Origin: Adiantum capillus-veneris
Lineage: Eukaryota; Streptophyta; Polypodiopsida; Polypodiales; Pteridaceae
DNA length: 64,000 nucleotides
Assembly (NCBI GenBank): GCA_014529385.2
Contig: CM043945.1
Location: 98,434,612 to 98,498,611 of the forward strand
Reading direction: 5' to 3'
Below are positions 24,532 to 35,759 of this stretch, piece by piece. Positions within the stretch are counted from its first letter, which is position 1; each line of letters begins with the position of its first letter. The notes under the pieces were generated by a model that saw nothing but the letters and a program-made list of their open reading frames with translations, did no database searches and had not been told where the DNA came from. The translations under genes and the position numbers were made by a program.

Positions 24532-24588
24532 CACGACTTTCTTTCTATGCGGTGGATACCCACGACTTGCTTTCTATGCGGTGGACAT
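24532..24588 (+). repeat. 29-bp minisatellite, two units
   Basis: cacgacttKctttctatgcggtgga-tacc is present twice here and four times in the 3' LTR (32166-32283). It lies inside the predicted intron. Confidence 0.9.
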
Positions 24589-25258
24589 ACCTAGTTGTAT
24601 GGGCAGCTAGGCGACAACGGAGGAGTAAACTCTCACTGGAGGGGGGATGTTGTACCTCCAGAACATTGGAATTTAATGAATAAGTTTGAGTAGAATTTTT
24701 ACTAGAATACTGTCTTGGTGCCGCTTTGCAATACTGATTGAAGGGTTGTCTTAACGAACATTGTGATTCGGAATCTAATCAAGGAATGTTTATGTTGAAC
24801 AATCATTGTGGTAGTAATTAGGACACACAAGGAAGTGTGAGTGTGGGGGTGGAAAGTGGGGGCTTGGCTCAGGTTGCCAATGCCTATGAGAAGGGTGGTC
24901 CCGATTGGTCGGGAACTCTCCGTCCCCATAGCGTTTAAATCGATACTAGTCATACTCATTGCCCCTAGAGTGGCGAAGTCTCAAGTGTACGTGCCTCTGA
25001 AACATGGGGAAAAAGGCACTCGAGGTTTCTCTCCTCTTGGAAGGTGGGTCTTAGGATCGCTAGATAGGTTAAGTACGCTTCCCCTGTGAGGTGGAGCTAG
25101 ATCTCATTGCTAGTAGGCTGAACTTGACTCACTTTGTGATGAGAGATCGTCCGCTAGTTGAACCCTGAACCACTTTGTTTGCTTCCGTTATAGATCTAGT
25201 GGCCACCAGGTTCACCATCAGATCCGCCGTTCGATACGGTGGGTTGGGGACCTCACAC

Positions 25259-25272
25259 TTGGCATCAGAGCC
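25259..25272 (+). promoter_or_regulatory. chromovirus PBS, initiator-Met tRNA type
   Basis: ttggcatcagagcc starts two bases (25259) after the LTR end at 25257 and matches TGGTATCAGAGC with one change. It lies inside the predicted intron 24239-25360, so the spliced RNA would lack it. Confidence 0.88.
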
Positions 25273-25360
25273 TAGGTTAGGCTGAGAAATAAAGTCGTAT
25301 TGTTTGAATATTTAAAAGGATATAGGTAGTTGATCCGATTTCCTTGCATTGGTGTTGCAG

Positions 25361-25789
25361 GAAGACCCTGTGCTAGAATATCGGAAGTTCCAAGTGTTTG
25401 AGCTTATTTATGAGCAAGCTCGACGATCCCCAGTTTACCAATTCAGGCGAGATGTCATGGAGATACTGATGAAGGCTCATATGCCACACTCCACTCACAT
25501 CGATAGAGGATGGGGAATTGATTGGACACTTGCAGGAGGGGTTTACTACATCAACGCTTGGAAGCTAGGATGACTGGCTACTACCGATTTGAAGAAGATA
25601 CGTTGGGGAGAAGAGTTGAGGGTGGTGGAGTTATTCTACTTGCTGCCTACCCGATTGGACCTGACTGTCTCAGGCGACACCAATCAAACCATCAACGACT
25701 GGCTCTTGGAAAAGGTCACCAATGTAATCCCAGCAAACAGAGTCAAAATTTTGGAGTACCAAAAGAAGAATCCCGGCTTGATATCTTAG
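25361..25789 (+). CDS. predicted second exon, unrecognised ORF upstream of gag
   Basis: After the acceptor ttgcag the frame reads EDPVLEYRKFQVFELIYEQA and MEILMKAHMPHSTHIDRGWG to a TGA at 25571-25573. It then continues in the same frame (LKKIRWGEELRVVELFYLLP ... VKILEYQKKNPGLIS) to TAG at 25787-25789. Thus it is about 143 codons with one internal stop, probably a sense codon originally. The composition is that of a folded, charged protein. I recognise no domain, and it is not gag, which begins about 330 bp further on. Neighbouring AATAAA sites suggest it may end a separate short mRNA. The joining to the LTR exon is inferred from splice sites and phase only. Confidence 0.45.
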
Positions 25790-25898
25790 TTTATTATCCA
25801 CTCAAGGATGAGTACAGAAACTACTTCACGAACAAAGTAGTGCATCATGTGAACACAATCTCCTAGGCGTATCTTATACACAATCCAAAAATCCATGT

Positions 25899-25963
25899 AA
25901 TAAATTGATCATCAGTTATCCTTAACCTTGAGGTTTCGATTGTAATAAATTTTCATTAATAAA
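25899..25963 (+). terminator. cluster of AATAAA polyadenylation-like signals
   Basis: AATAAA occurs at 25899, 25944 and 25958, within 180 bp after the stop of the upstream ORF and before gag. AT-rich DNA gives such hits by chance, so this is only suggestive. Confidence 0.3.
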
Positions 25964-26116
25964 GTACTTTTTGTCTCTGAATCTCTGTCTCTTGATAAAG
26001 TGGGATCTTGAATTTTATTTAAAGTCTCGTGTCTATTTTGAAATCCAAGTAATGGTATCAAGAATCTCGTATAACCCATGTAGGCACCGACTGTTGCTCT
26101 ATACTCGGCAGCGTAA

Positions 26117-27715
26117 GAGAAGAAGCTCCTCCTTAAGCAGGCCCAGCCTCCACTCTTTAAGGGCGAGGGGGAAAATGTGGAGAGAGATGCGGAAGTGTGC
26201 ATGGAAGCCATGGACGATTACTTTGAAGCTGCGGGAACCCAACCCGTGAATCAGACTATGCTTGCGATGTTCCGCTTGTCTGGCGATGCCAAGATATGGT
26301 GGAAGCAACATTGCAAGGACTTGGATATTAAGGGATCTTCCCAATCCTGGGAAGACATCAAAGCTGCAATAATAGGACGTTATTTACCACCTGCCTATAA
26401 AACCTTGAGAATGAATGAATTCTTTTCACTTCGGCAGTTGACTTCATCTGTCGAAGAGTATTATGCAAAGTTTGTCACTCCTCGGAGATATGCTCCTAAG
26501 ATGACCTTGGAACAACAGGTGGCGAGGTTCTGCCAAGGGCTAATCGACCCTTTGAATACTCGGTTGGAAGCTCGCAGGCCGACAACACTACAGGATGCCT
26601 TGTTGAGGGCCAAACCTCTAGCTCTTGAAGTACAAAAGGTTAATCAGAACAGGAGGAATCATTGGGCAAAAAGGGCAAGGACGACTGCTTGGAATAACAG
26701 ACCAGCCAATCAAGCATATGACCAACGTCCTATTGTGGCTACCACCACAACCATGGAGTTCCCAGATGTTCGATGCTATGGTTGCAGCGAATATGGACAT
26801 TACAGATCCAAGTGCCCCAGGAACACTCAGGCAACCAACGCCAATGCCATACCCTTGAATACCCATGGGCGTGGCCAAGCTAATGGAAGAGGAGGACGAG
26901 GAAGGATGAATAGAGGGCGAGGGCGTGGAGCCACCGCCAGAGTGAATGCCGCAGTGGTACAACCAACTGTGGGTGATGAAGCAGGGGAGAGAGCAACCTT
27001 GCATGCTACAATTGACAACCCCAATGGTTGCGAGCAATACACAGTCATTCATACACCAGGATCTCTCAGAGGTGAACAAGTTAACTTCCTTATAGATTGT
27101 GGTTGTACTCTTTCATTTCTTTCACCCAGATGCATGAGGAAGCTAAAGCTAGATAAGTATCCAACAAGCAAGCTAGTTGTAGAGTTAGCAAACGGCAAGG
27201 AAGTAGTATCTCAACATTCTGCAGGAAAAATTGACTTTAATTTAGGGGGACACCCAACTTCTGCCCAATTTTGAACCCTACCCTTAGGATTCTTTGATGG
27301 GATACTAGGGATGGACTGGTTAAAGCAAAACAAGGCCCACATCCATTGTGCACAAGGGAACTTTACCTTTACAGATAACTTGGGTAATGAAGCCTTAATC
27401 CATGGGGAAAATGGGAGACCTAGGGCTACTCTAGTTAAGGCCAGTAGACTCTTGAAGGCACTAAGAAAGGGGCAACAAATTTATGCGGTAAAGCTCAACA
27501 AGGTGGACCGATCAGATACCCCACTTCTACCAAACTGGTTGAGGGAGTATGATGATGTATTCTCTGAAGACCTTACGAATCTTCCGCCACATAGAGAGGT
27601 CGATCATGAGATTGAGACTATCCTTGGATGTGAACCTATCTCAAAAAGACCTTATAAAATGTCACTTCCAGAGTCCATCGAACTCATGGAACAACTTAGG
27701 CAACTCATTGTTTGA
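26117..27715 (+). pseudogene. chromovirus gag and aspartic protease
   Basis: The frame is open from 26117 (QPPLFKGEG, a usual gypsy gag opening); the first ATG is at 26177. The retrotransposon gag domain (AMDDYFEAAG, MFRLSGDAKIWW, VEEYYAKF, RFCQGL) is followed by a CCHC knuckle C-x2-C-x4-H-x4-C at 26774-26815, an RG-rich stretch, and the protease with FLIDCGCTLSFLSP, where the catalytic D-S/T-G is D-C-G. One in-frame TGA (27272-27274) precedes GILGMDWL. A frameshift near 27700 separates this from RT. Gag packages the RNA and the protease processes Gag-Pol. The altered active site and the stop suggest an inactive product. Confidence 0.93.
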
Positions 27716-28863
27716 GCAAGGATTCATTCGACCCAGTACTTCTCCTTGGGGTGCACCAGTTCTTTTTCAGAAGAAGAAGGATGGAACCTTAAGGCTATGC
27801 ATAGATTACCGTGGACTGAACCAGGTAACTGTCAAGAACAAGTATCCAATTCTAAGGATTGACGAACTCTTGGACAGACTCCACAGCGCCAAAAATGTTT
27901 ACAAATATTGATTTAGGATTAGGATATTACCAAATCAGGATCAAGGAATCAGATATTCCAAAGACGGCTTTCAACACTAGGTATGGACACTACGAATTCA
28001 CAGTAATGTCTTTTGGTCTAACAAATGCTCCTGCAAGCTTCAATCGACTTATGCAGGATATTTTCAGACCTTACCTGGATGATTTTGTCTTGGTTTTCTT
28101 TGATGACATTCTGATCTATTATAAGAACGAGGCAGATCACGGAGAACATGTTCGCAAAGTACTTGATCTTCTTCGGGAACACCAACTTTACGCTAAAGAG
28201 AGCAAGTGCACCTTTTGCTCACCAAAGGTCAATTATCTTGGATTTGTCATATCGGCTGAAGGAATTTCAGTAGACCCAGACAAAGTCAAGGACATCGTTG
28301 ATTGGCCTCAGCCATCCACCGTCAGTGAAGTAAGAGGATTTCTTGGGATAACGGGATGGTACATGATTTTTGTCAAGGATTATGTACGTATTGCTGCACC
28401 TTTGACGGAACTCCTAAAGAAAGGAATGAGAATCGAATGGAAGACGAGCGCGAGTCTAGTTTGCTAAGCTAAAAGAATTCTTGGTCTCAGTTCCTATTTT
28501 AAAGCTTCCAGACTTCAGTAAAGAATTTGAAGTAGCGACGGATGCTAGCAAATTTTCTTTAGGCAGAGTTCTTACTCAAGAAGAAGACCAGTGGCATATA
28601 CTTCACGAAAACTGAGGGATCATGAGAAGAATTATCCTACTCATGATCTGGAACTTTTAGCAGTTATACATGCGCTGAAGTTATGGAGACATTATCTTCG
28701 TGGGCGCAAGTTTCAGCTAGTGACAGACCACAAGAGCTTAAAATGGATTTTTACTCAACCTATTCTCAATATGCGACAACGGCGATGGATAGAGCTATTA
28801 CAGGAATATCACCTTGACATAAAGTATAGACTAGGGAAGAAAATGCAGTTGCAGATGGTCTAA
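27716..28863 (+). pseudogene. chromovirus reverse transcriptase and RNase H
   Basis: Gypsy RT motifs appear in order: [45 protein letters not shown], then after a frame change [38 protein letters not shown] and the active site VFFDDILIY, with the DD pair kept. The connection ([11 protein letters not shown]) and RNase H follow. The latter has FEVATDAS, YTSRKLRDHEKNY, HDLELLAVIHALKLWRHYL and VTDHKSLKWIF. Frame changes near 27700, 27880, 28455 and 28590 break it. RT copies the element RNA into DNA in the particle. It cannot be made as one chain. Confidence 0.94.
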
Positions 28864-30200
28864 ACCAAAAATCCTTTCTCGGAGCTATCCCTATTCCAAA
28901 TAACCCTATCTGGGATAGAATCAAAGAATCATCCTTGGCAGATCCAGAGTACCAACGTATAGTATCATTAGTTCAACAGAATAAGATGCCTAAAGCTAAA
29001 TATTACTCTCTTATGGGAGGATGTCTTTACTACAAACATAAACTCTGTGTACCCAGAGACCCAACTCTAAAGAAGGCTATTCTGTATGAAGCACATGATA
29101 GCCCTACATCTGGACATCCAGGATATGCTAAGACTCTTCATGCTATCAGAAGGAGTTATTTCTGGTTTGGAATGAAAGGAGACACATACCCCATATGAAA
29201 TGGGAATGCATCAGTATGGATTTTGTTATAGGATTACCTTCTACAGGAGGTTATGATTCTGTTTTCGTGGTTGTTGATATGCTCACAAAAGTGGCTCATC
29301 TAATACCCGTAAAGACAACCTTTACTGCTTCAGATATTAGCCGGGTATTCATCAAGGAGATTTTTAGGTTACATGGTCTACCCAAGCGTATCGTCGGTGA
29401 TAGAGATGCCAAGTTTACATCAAAATTTTGGACTTCTCTTTTCCAATCTATTGGGTCACAATTAGCCTTCAGTACAGCGTATCATCCGCAAACAGATGGA
29501 CAAACTGAAAGGGTTAATCAAGTCATTGAGGACATTCTACGAGCCTATTGTTCGCAAGAACCAAAAAATTGGTTACAATATCTACCTTTGGTGGAGTATG
29601 CTTATAATTCTTCCGAACACAGAAGCATTGGAATTTCACCCTTCAAAGCTCTTTATGGACAGGACTATTTAGCACCACTGAACTTCTCGGATCCAACCAT
29701 CAGGGTAGAAGCCTCTAGGAAGATGCTAGAAGATATGGAAGCTCAGACTAGAGCTATTCGCTAAGACATTCAGGCCGCTCAGGATAGACAGAAGCACTAT
29801 GCAGATAAGAACCGTTCGGAAAGAACTTTCACTAGGCAGATATAAGAAGCTAAGCCCAAGGTATTGTGGACCATTCGAGATCGTTAAGGTTGTAAGTGAT
29901 CAGGCCTACAAGCTAAAGTTACCTGCAAACTTGAAGGTTCATGATGTATTCCACGTCAGCTTACTCAAACCCTATATTCCTAATCTTGATCAATTCTTGA
30001 ACTCAGATCAGATAGTCATGCCAGCACAAGGAGTTCTCGAGCTCCAACCTCACTATGTACTTGAAACAAGGGAAAGGAAGTTACGCAACAGAACTATCAC
30101 GGAGCATCTAGTAAAGTGGAAGGATTACCCTGAAGAAGATGCAACTTGGGAGGACGAACCAACGCTCTTAAAAGATTACCCAAACACATTCTTGAGATAA
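28864..30200 (+). pseudogene. chromovirus integrase with chromodomain, zinc finger truncated
   Basis: The histidine half of the zinc finger is present (AHDSPTSGHPGYAKTLHAIRRSYFW). The sequence then jumps from GMKGD to KWECISMDFVIGLP, so the CxxC half is deleted. The core keeps its D, D and E residues (SMDFVIG, GDRDAKFTS, TERVNQVIEDIL). A TAA at 29762-29764 and a small deletion near 29820 follow. The carboxy end has CGPFEIVKV, HDVFHVSLLKPY and a chromodomain (EHLVKWKDYPEEDATWE, 30100-30160), ending with the stop at 30198-30200. In chromoviruses this domain is thought to guide insertion to marked chromatin. Confidence 0.94.
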
Positions 30201-30223
30201 GCACATCTCAAATTTTTCACGTT

Positions 30224-30230
30224 GGGGAGG
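30224..30230 (+). promoter_or_regulatory. polypurine tract of the chromovirus
   Basis: ggggagg immediately precedes the 3' LTR (separated by one T). It is the expected plus-strand primer site. Confidence 0.75.
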
Positions 30231-31731
30231 TTGTAAGGTCTCTGACCCGACCCAAAAAGAGCACCATTGTACCATGAAATGAACATAATGGAAAAAGTTA
30301 CTATTTTTAGCAGTTTTTCGAATTTGTCAGTGCCATGATGTTTAGAATGTTTTAAAGCTTCAAAATGTGAATTAAAATAATTTTTGTAAAAAAATCCAAA
30401 AATAGAAAGTTTTTGATCACCGACCCGTCCAGTTTTGACCGTCTCAAAAAACTGCACCCGTACCCAAATTTGAAAAAAAAAAGCATTTTCGGACCCCGGG
30501 GCTGCTAAATATGGCAGGTACTCGGACCAATACGCCTTAGTTAGAGCTTAGTATAACAATTTTCGACATCAAATTCCGACTCGTATGACCCGTTTTAGCC
30601 TAAAACCAAATTTTCCAAAAATTGTCCGGGGAGGCACCGGGGCTCGAGGCTGTGTGGGAGCAGGTTCCAGGCCACTCTGAGCCAGCTTTAGCAGCTAGGG
30701 GCCGCCCTCTTGCCTTGTGGGAGTTGTAGGAGAGTTTCCATGCTAGAGAGTGGGTGTGAGAGCCAGTTAAACTGACCAACTGGACACTTGGTGGGTAGGC
30801 AACTAGACTTGCTAATGCATTAACTGAGTGCTCACTCAGATGCTGATAGCAACCCAGATCAATTTTCAGCCTTGAGGAGACTATTTAAGGGTGTGCTCAC
30901 ACACACACACACACCTACACACACACCTTGGGGAGGTGTTGCCGGTACACACACAGTTTTTGAAGGAGAAGCAAGGAGGGAGGTGCTGCCGAAATTCTCG
31001 TCCTGAGAATTCATTTGGATCAGAAAATCAAGAGGATTCTCAACCCCTAATCACGGTAATCATGGTTTAATTCCTGCTCTTCTTAATTCTCTTCATTATT
31101 CTCCAAATTCCTCGTCTACTATGCTTAATCTTAGCTATAATTCCCAATAGCTGCTCTCTAAATCTCCATAGCTAAACTCCATTGCATAATCATCATTCAA
31201 TTAGCTAATTTATGCAGCCATTCATCACTCTTAATCAATGATTAGTACATGATTAGGAGAGATTTTCTCTCTCTAGGCAGCATAGTTAATTAATTGTCAG
31301 CCTACCACTCAATAGTGTTGTAATTAAATTAGATTCAATTTTCCCACACATTAGGATGTGATTAAGGTAAAATTAATCCTTCATTAGGCCACTAAGAAGA
31401 AAATTTCCTAACACGTATGCATGCGGTAACTCTGCATCTTTCTTATTGCACTAGTAAAGTGATTGAGCTTGTCTAATTCATCTCTCTTGTAAATTAAGTA
31501 GTAAAATTCTGAAATTCCTTAATCATCTAAGCCAAATACTTAACTTTAGAGCCGGTTCCCATAGGATAAGTAAAGTATTACCCATAAAATTGCTAGGTCT
31601 CGAAGGAAAAATATAGGCCCTTGCATAAGAAGGACCCTTCAATGATTCTAATCTGCCATTTGGTTTGTTATGATGCTCTCGGACCTTAGCTCTTTTTCTT
31701 CAAGTTTATCATTTAAAGTAGTGAGTATAAA

Positions 31732-31872
31732 ATGGCCCCAGTTAAGAGAACTCGCTTCGGTGGTTCCCACGACCGCGAGGTGGGAACGAGCAATGTGAAT
31801 GGAAAGGGAAAAGCTCCCATGGACGAACAAGCACCGGCCATCTCACGAGCCATTGACGAAGAAATGAAAGAG
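31732..31872 (+). CDS. 3' LTR copy of the LTR-borne exon
   Basis: The same 47 codons from ATG to the GAG-GTAGGT donor remain open. There are about five base differences from the 5' copy, four of which change the amino acid, so nothing shows selection since insertion. Here the donor points into flanking DNA. Confidence 0.4.
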
Positions 31873-32165
31873 GTAGGTCACAATTTTACTCAGTTGTTTA
31901 ATTAACATTGCACACGTTTAGCTAGGAAAGAACATATCCCCAAACATGTTGGAGAAATCCGACGAAAATCTCGGCATTTGAATTCATTGTACATTTAAGT
32001 CTAAGGTAGGAAAGAAATGATTGATGGATATACTGTTTGCAATAGGAAAGAATTTCTGCTAGGGAAAATTTAGCTCGACATGTTCATTCTATTTCCAATG
32101 TTGAATTAGTCCTGATCCCCCTACTGATCACAGGGGCAGAGTTCCTCGTTAAGGGCTCTTGAATC

Positions 32166-32283
32166 CACGACTTGCTTTCTATGCGGTGGATACCCACGAC
32201 TTGCTTTCTATGCGGTGGGAACCCACGTCTTGCTTTCTATGCGGTGGGAATGTCCATGTTGTGCTTTCTATGCGGTGTACATA
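32166..32283 (+). repeat. 29-bp minisatellite, four units
   Basis: The sequence ctttctatgcggtg recurs four times with a period near 29-30 bp. The 5' LTR has two units. Confidence 0.92.
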
Positions 32284-32954
32284 CCTAGTTGTATGGGTAG
32301 CTAGGCGACAACGGGAGGAGTAAACTCTCGCTGGAGGGGGGATGTTGTACCTCCAGAACATTGGAATTTTAATGAATAAGTTTGAGTAGAATTTTTACTA
32401 GAATACTGTCTTGGTGCCGCTTTGCAATACTGATTGAAGGGTTGTCTTAACGAACATTGTGATTCGGAATCTAATCAAGGAATGTTTATGTTGAACAATC
32501 ATTGTGGTAGTAATTTAAACACGCAAGGAATTGTGAGAGTGGGGGTGGAAAGTGGGGGATTGGCTCAGGTTGCCAATGCCTATGAGAAGGGTGGTCCCGA
32601 TTGGTCGGGAACTCTCTGTCCCCATAGTGTTTAAATCGATACTAGTCATACTCATTGCCCCTAGAGTGGCGAAGTCTCAAGTGTACGTGCCTCTGAAACA
32701 TGGGTAAAAAGGAACTCGAGGTTTGTCTCCTCTTGGAAGGTGGGTCTTAGGATCGCTAGATAGGTTAAGTACGCTTCCCCTGCGAGGTGGAGCTAGATCT
32801 CATTGCTAGTAGGCTCGAACTCGACTCACTTTGTGATGAGAGATCGTCCGCTAGTTGTACCCTGAACCACTTTGTTTGCTTCCGCTATAGATCTAGTGGT
32901 CACCAGGTTCACCATCAGATCCATCGTTCGATACGGTGGGGTGGGGACCTCACA

Positions 32955-33559
32955 GAATTACTCCTACTTGAGTTTGATAAGACTGCTTTTGCCAAAGTAC
33001 TTTTGGCAATTGATTGCTCTTAGACTCACAAGATTTAATGAACTCTAGCTCAAAAGTATTAGAGTTGATTGCAACCCTTGAAATGATGAAAATTTGGGCC
33101 TTGACTTACTTAACCTGCAATCCAATGTGATTTGTGCCCCGGTTCGTCTGACTGAGTGGAATAGGAAGACACTACAGATGTTGAGTCGGAATAAGTGTCT
33201 TGGACTTCTTCAAAGATAGTGCCCAATTGATCACCTTGATTCACACCCTCTTTGGTGGATACCGTACTAGCGGTTTCTCCAAGTATGCCTTGATTTTCTA
33301 TTGTACGGCGAGATCTAAGGTTCATATAGACTTGTTAAGCCCTGGATAGAGTAATTACCTATGGATTGTATTGTTATCCGATTTTCCAATTGACTTGAAT
33401 TCAGCCCCTGTCAAGCTCCCTTCAGCTTCTGTCAAGCTCCCAATTCTGTCAAGCTCCCAATTCTTTGCCTCTAACCTGGTTCTTCAATCTGAGTCAAGTG
33501 AGTCAGCAAATGACATTTCCAAATTATATCCTTGCAAAGAGTAAAAAGACTAATCTGCA
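32955..33559. other. stretch with no recognised gene
   Basis: It follows the chromovirus target site. It includes a small triplet of ctgtcaagctccc repeats at 33408-33460. A short minus-strand frame at 33110-33325 has no motif I recognise. Confidence 0.4.
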
Positions 33560-35200
33560 ACCTAGAAATTGAGTTAACAGGTATTAATTTGGGTCCGATG
33601 GAACCCAAACTTGACCAATGACCTTGTATTATGTTGTTCTAACATTGTACGAGCTCAAAAGTACAAAATCTTATCTCTGGGGCTCAAAAGTAAATAATCT
33701 GATTATTTACTTTTCTCAATTTCTACACTTTTTAGGCTTGTTTTGCCATATAGACAACTTGTTGTAGTCACTGAGTTTGAACAAGATTTGTCCAAGTTAT
33801 CAATTGTTTAGTGTCGACAGACTCAGTTTTCGAGAATCTAGCTTAAGTCTCACTTTTGTGATCCAAATTTCACCAAATTTGATATGAGTAATCTACTTCA
33901 TATGCTCGACCTTGTGGTATACTCAATTGCGCAAAACATCTCAAATCTGGGGCATATGTAAATAATTGCGATTATTTACTTCTAGGACTTTTTAGCAAAA
34001 AAGAAAATCAAGATGATGATGATACAAACAAGTAAAGCAACTCAACTTAAGCTCCCTTGCAAAGTTTCACCAAGTTTGGATAAACCCTGCTCAATTTGTC
34101 AACAGTTTAGTGTCCACAGATTGTCTTTACAAAACTGGCCACAATTTTCACTTTACAGATCTAAATTTCACTAAATTTAATATGAGTGTTCAATACAGCA
34201 TGATAGAACTTGTGGTATGCTTGGTTAGCCAAAAATGTTTGAAGATAGGACAAAAGTAAATAATTACAATTATTTACATCTGCAAAATTTTAGCATATTT
34301 TTGATCATCTGAGCATACACACATGTTCTACACTTTAAACTAAGCCTCTGAATTAAGTTTTACCAAATTTGAACAAGATTTATTAAGTCAAACTCAATTT
34401 CTTGACAAGTAATACAGATGTCAAATTTTATCAAGTTTTTGGTCTGTTTTGTGATCCAAACTCTATGAGCCTTCACAAAAGATGTTTGTAATCATGCATA
34501 GTCTTTGGTATCAATTTTGAGCTAAAAGTAAATAATCACTTACTTACTTTTGGCCTAAAATGAACACTTTTTGCAACTTTTTCAATGGTTAGTCTTTCTG
34601 TGACATGTTTTAAGCCTCTGAGCCAAGTTTCACAAAATTTGAACAAGATTTATCAAGTCAAACTCAAATTCTCGACAATTAGTACACAGATTCTAAAATT
34701 TTCCAAGTTTTTTGTCTGTTTTGTGATCCAAATTCTATGAGCCTTCACAAAAGATGTTTGTAATCATGCATAGAGTCTCTGAATCAATCTTGATCAATTT
34801 TGAGCTGAAAGTGAATAAATGAGATTATTTACTTTTGACCTAAAATGAACAGTTTTTGCAAGTTTTCGATAGTCAATCTTTTTGTGACATGTTTTAAGCC
34901 TCTGGGTCAAGTTTCACAAAATTTGAACAAGATTTATCAAGTCAAACTCAATTTCTCAACAATCAGTACAAATTTCAGTTTTTTCCATGTTTTTGGTTTG
35001 TTTTGTGATCCAAACTCTATGAGCCATCACAAAAGATGTTTGTAATCATGCATAGAGTCTCTGATATCAATCTTGGTCAATTTTGAGCTAAAAGTAAATA
35101 ATTATAATTATTTACTTTTGGCCTAAAATGAACAATTTTTGCAATACTCAAGTCTTTTTGAGACATGTTTTAAGCCTCAGAGTCAAGTCAAAACTTAATT
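33560..35200 (+). repeat. six-unit tandem array, 270-300-bp period
   Basis: A palindromic AT motif, agtaaataat-n-attatttactt, recurs at about 33690, 33958, 34256, 34528, 34811 and 35094, giving spacings of 268, 298, 270, 283 and 283. The last three units also share aaatgaacaNtttttgca, gacatgttttaagcctc, tttcacaaaatttgaacaag and cacaaaagatgtttgtaatc. The older units are more diverged. There are no long frames. It behaves like a small satellite, or tandem repeats within the leader of a gypsy element. Confidence 0.85.
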
Positions 35201-35759
35201 TGGCCTAAATTCTCCAAAAGATATAAATAATCCGACTTTTTGTAAACTCTTAATAATTTACCTCAAATGCATCGTTATGCTTACCCACTACTTCATACAA
35301 CTTTTATAAGCATAATCTCCAGCCGGTTTCAGTAGTTGACAGTCTTTTGATGTTGTTTAAAACCGTAGACCTGAAATTCTACAACTTCGCACAAACAACT
35401 CACAGAGGATTCCTTTGGAGTGACCAATGATTTGAGATCCCACCTCAAATTCTACTTACCCTACTCCTAGGTTCTGTTGTAATTGGGTGGTGTAAGGTGT
35501 TCATAAACACTTGTTTTCTTGTTTTTTCATGAGCCTTGATCTTAAGATTTGTCTTGTCCCATCAATCATAACCTAATCCTACAATCCTACAAGGTACTTA
35601 GCAAGTAGAATAAACTCCCAAGATACCTCTACATAGCAAAAAGACGACATTTTTAAGCTATGTGGTTTTAAAGAGAAAGTTTAACTCTAGGTGGTCCTAG
35701 AAGAAGTTAAAAGACAACTCCACAAGATGCTCTTGTTTTCCCTAGTTTAAGTCTACTCA
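35201..35759. other. stretch with no recognised gene
   Basis: It lies between the tandem array and a degenerate PBS on the minus strand. If that PBS is real, this is the leader of a minus-strand gypsy element. Confidence 0.35.

Larger units (their letters stand above)
22519..25257 (+). repeat. 5' LTR of the chromovirus (2739 bp)
   Basis: TG...CA ends with a 9-bp inverted end (TGTRAGGTC). It includes a TATA-like box, a compound CA repeat, a 47-codon exon with splice donor (24098-24238) and a two-unit minisatellite (24532-24588). Relative to the 3' LTR it has scattered substitutions, a 37-bp segment near 23635 absent from the other copy, and a longer CA tract. Confidence 0.96.
22519..32954 (+). 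mobile_element. Ty3/gypsy chromovirus, full-length but decayed (10.4 kb)
   Basis: Two near-identical 2.7-kb LTRs begin TGTAAGGTCTC and end GGACCTCACA. They are flanked by aaatt (22514-22518) and gaatt (32955-32959), a 5-bp target duplication with one change. A Met-type PBS follows the first LTR and a ggggagg polypurine tract precedes the second. Inside are gag, protease, RT, RNase H, integrase and a carboxy-terminal chromodomain in Ty3/gypsy order. Stops, frameshifts and a deletion disable pol. An unusual extra reading frame begins inside the LTR and appears to be spliced to the region upstream of gag. The clade within chromoviruses cannot be fixed by eye. Confidence 0.96.
30232..32954 (+). 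repeat. 3' LTR of the chromovirus (2723 bp)
   Basis: Matches 22519-25257 nearly throughout, with the same TG/CA ends. It lacks a 37-bp segment and has a shorter CA tract but a longer minisatellite. The level of difference between the two LTRs indicates an insertion that is not very recent. Confidence 0.96.

Noticed and set aside
25971-27079. Overlapping frames on the opposite strand of gag
   Set aside because: Shadows of the well-supported gag frame.
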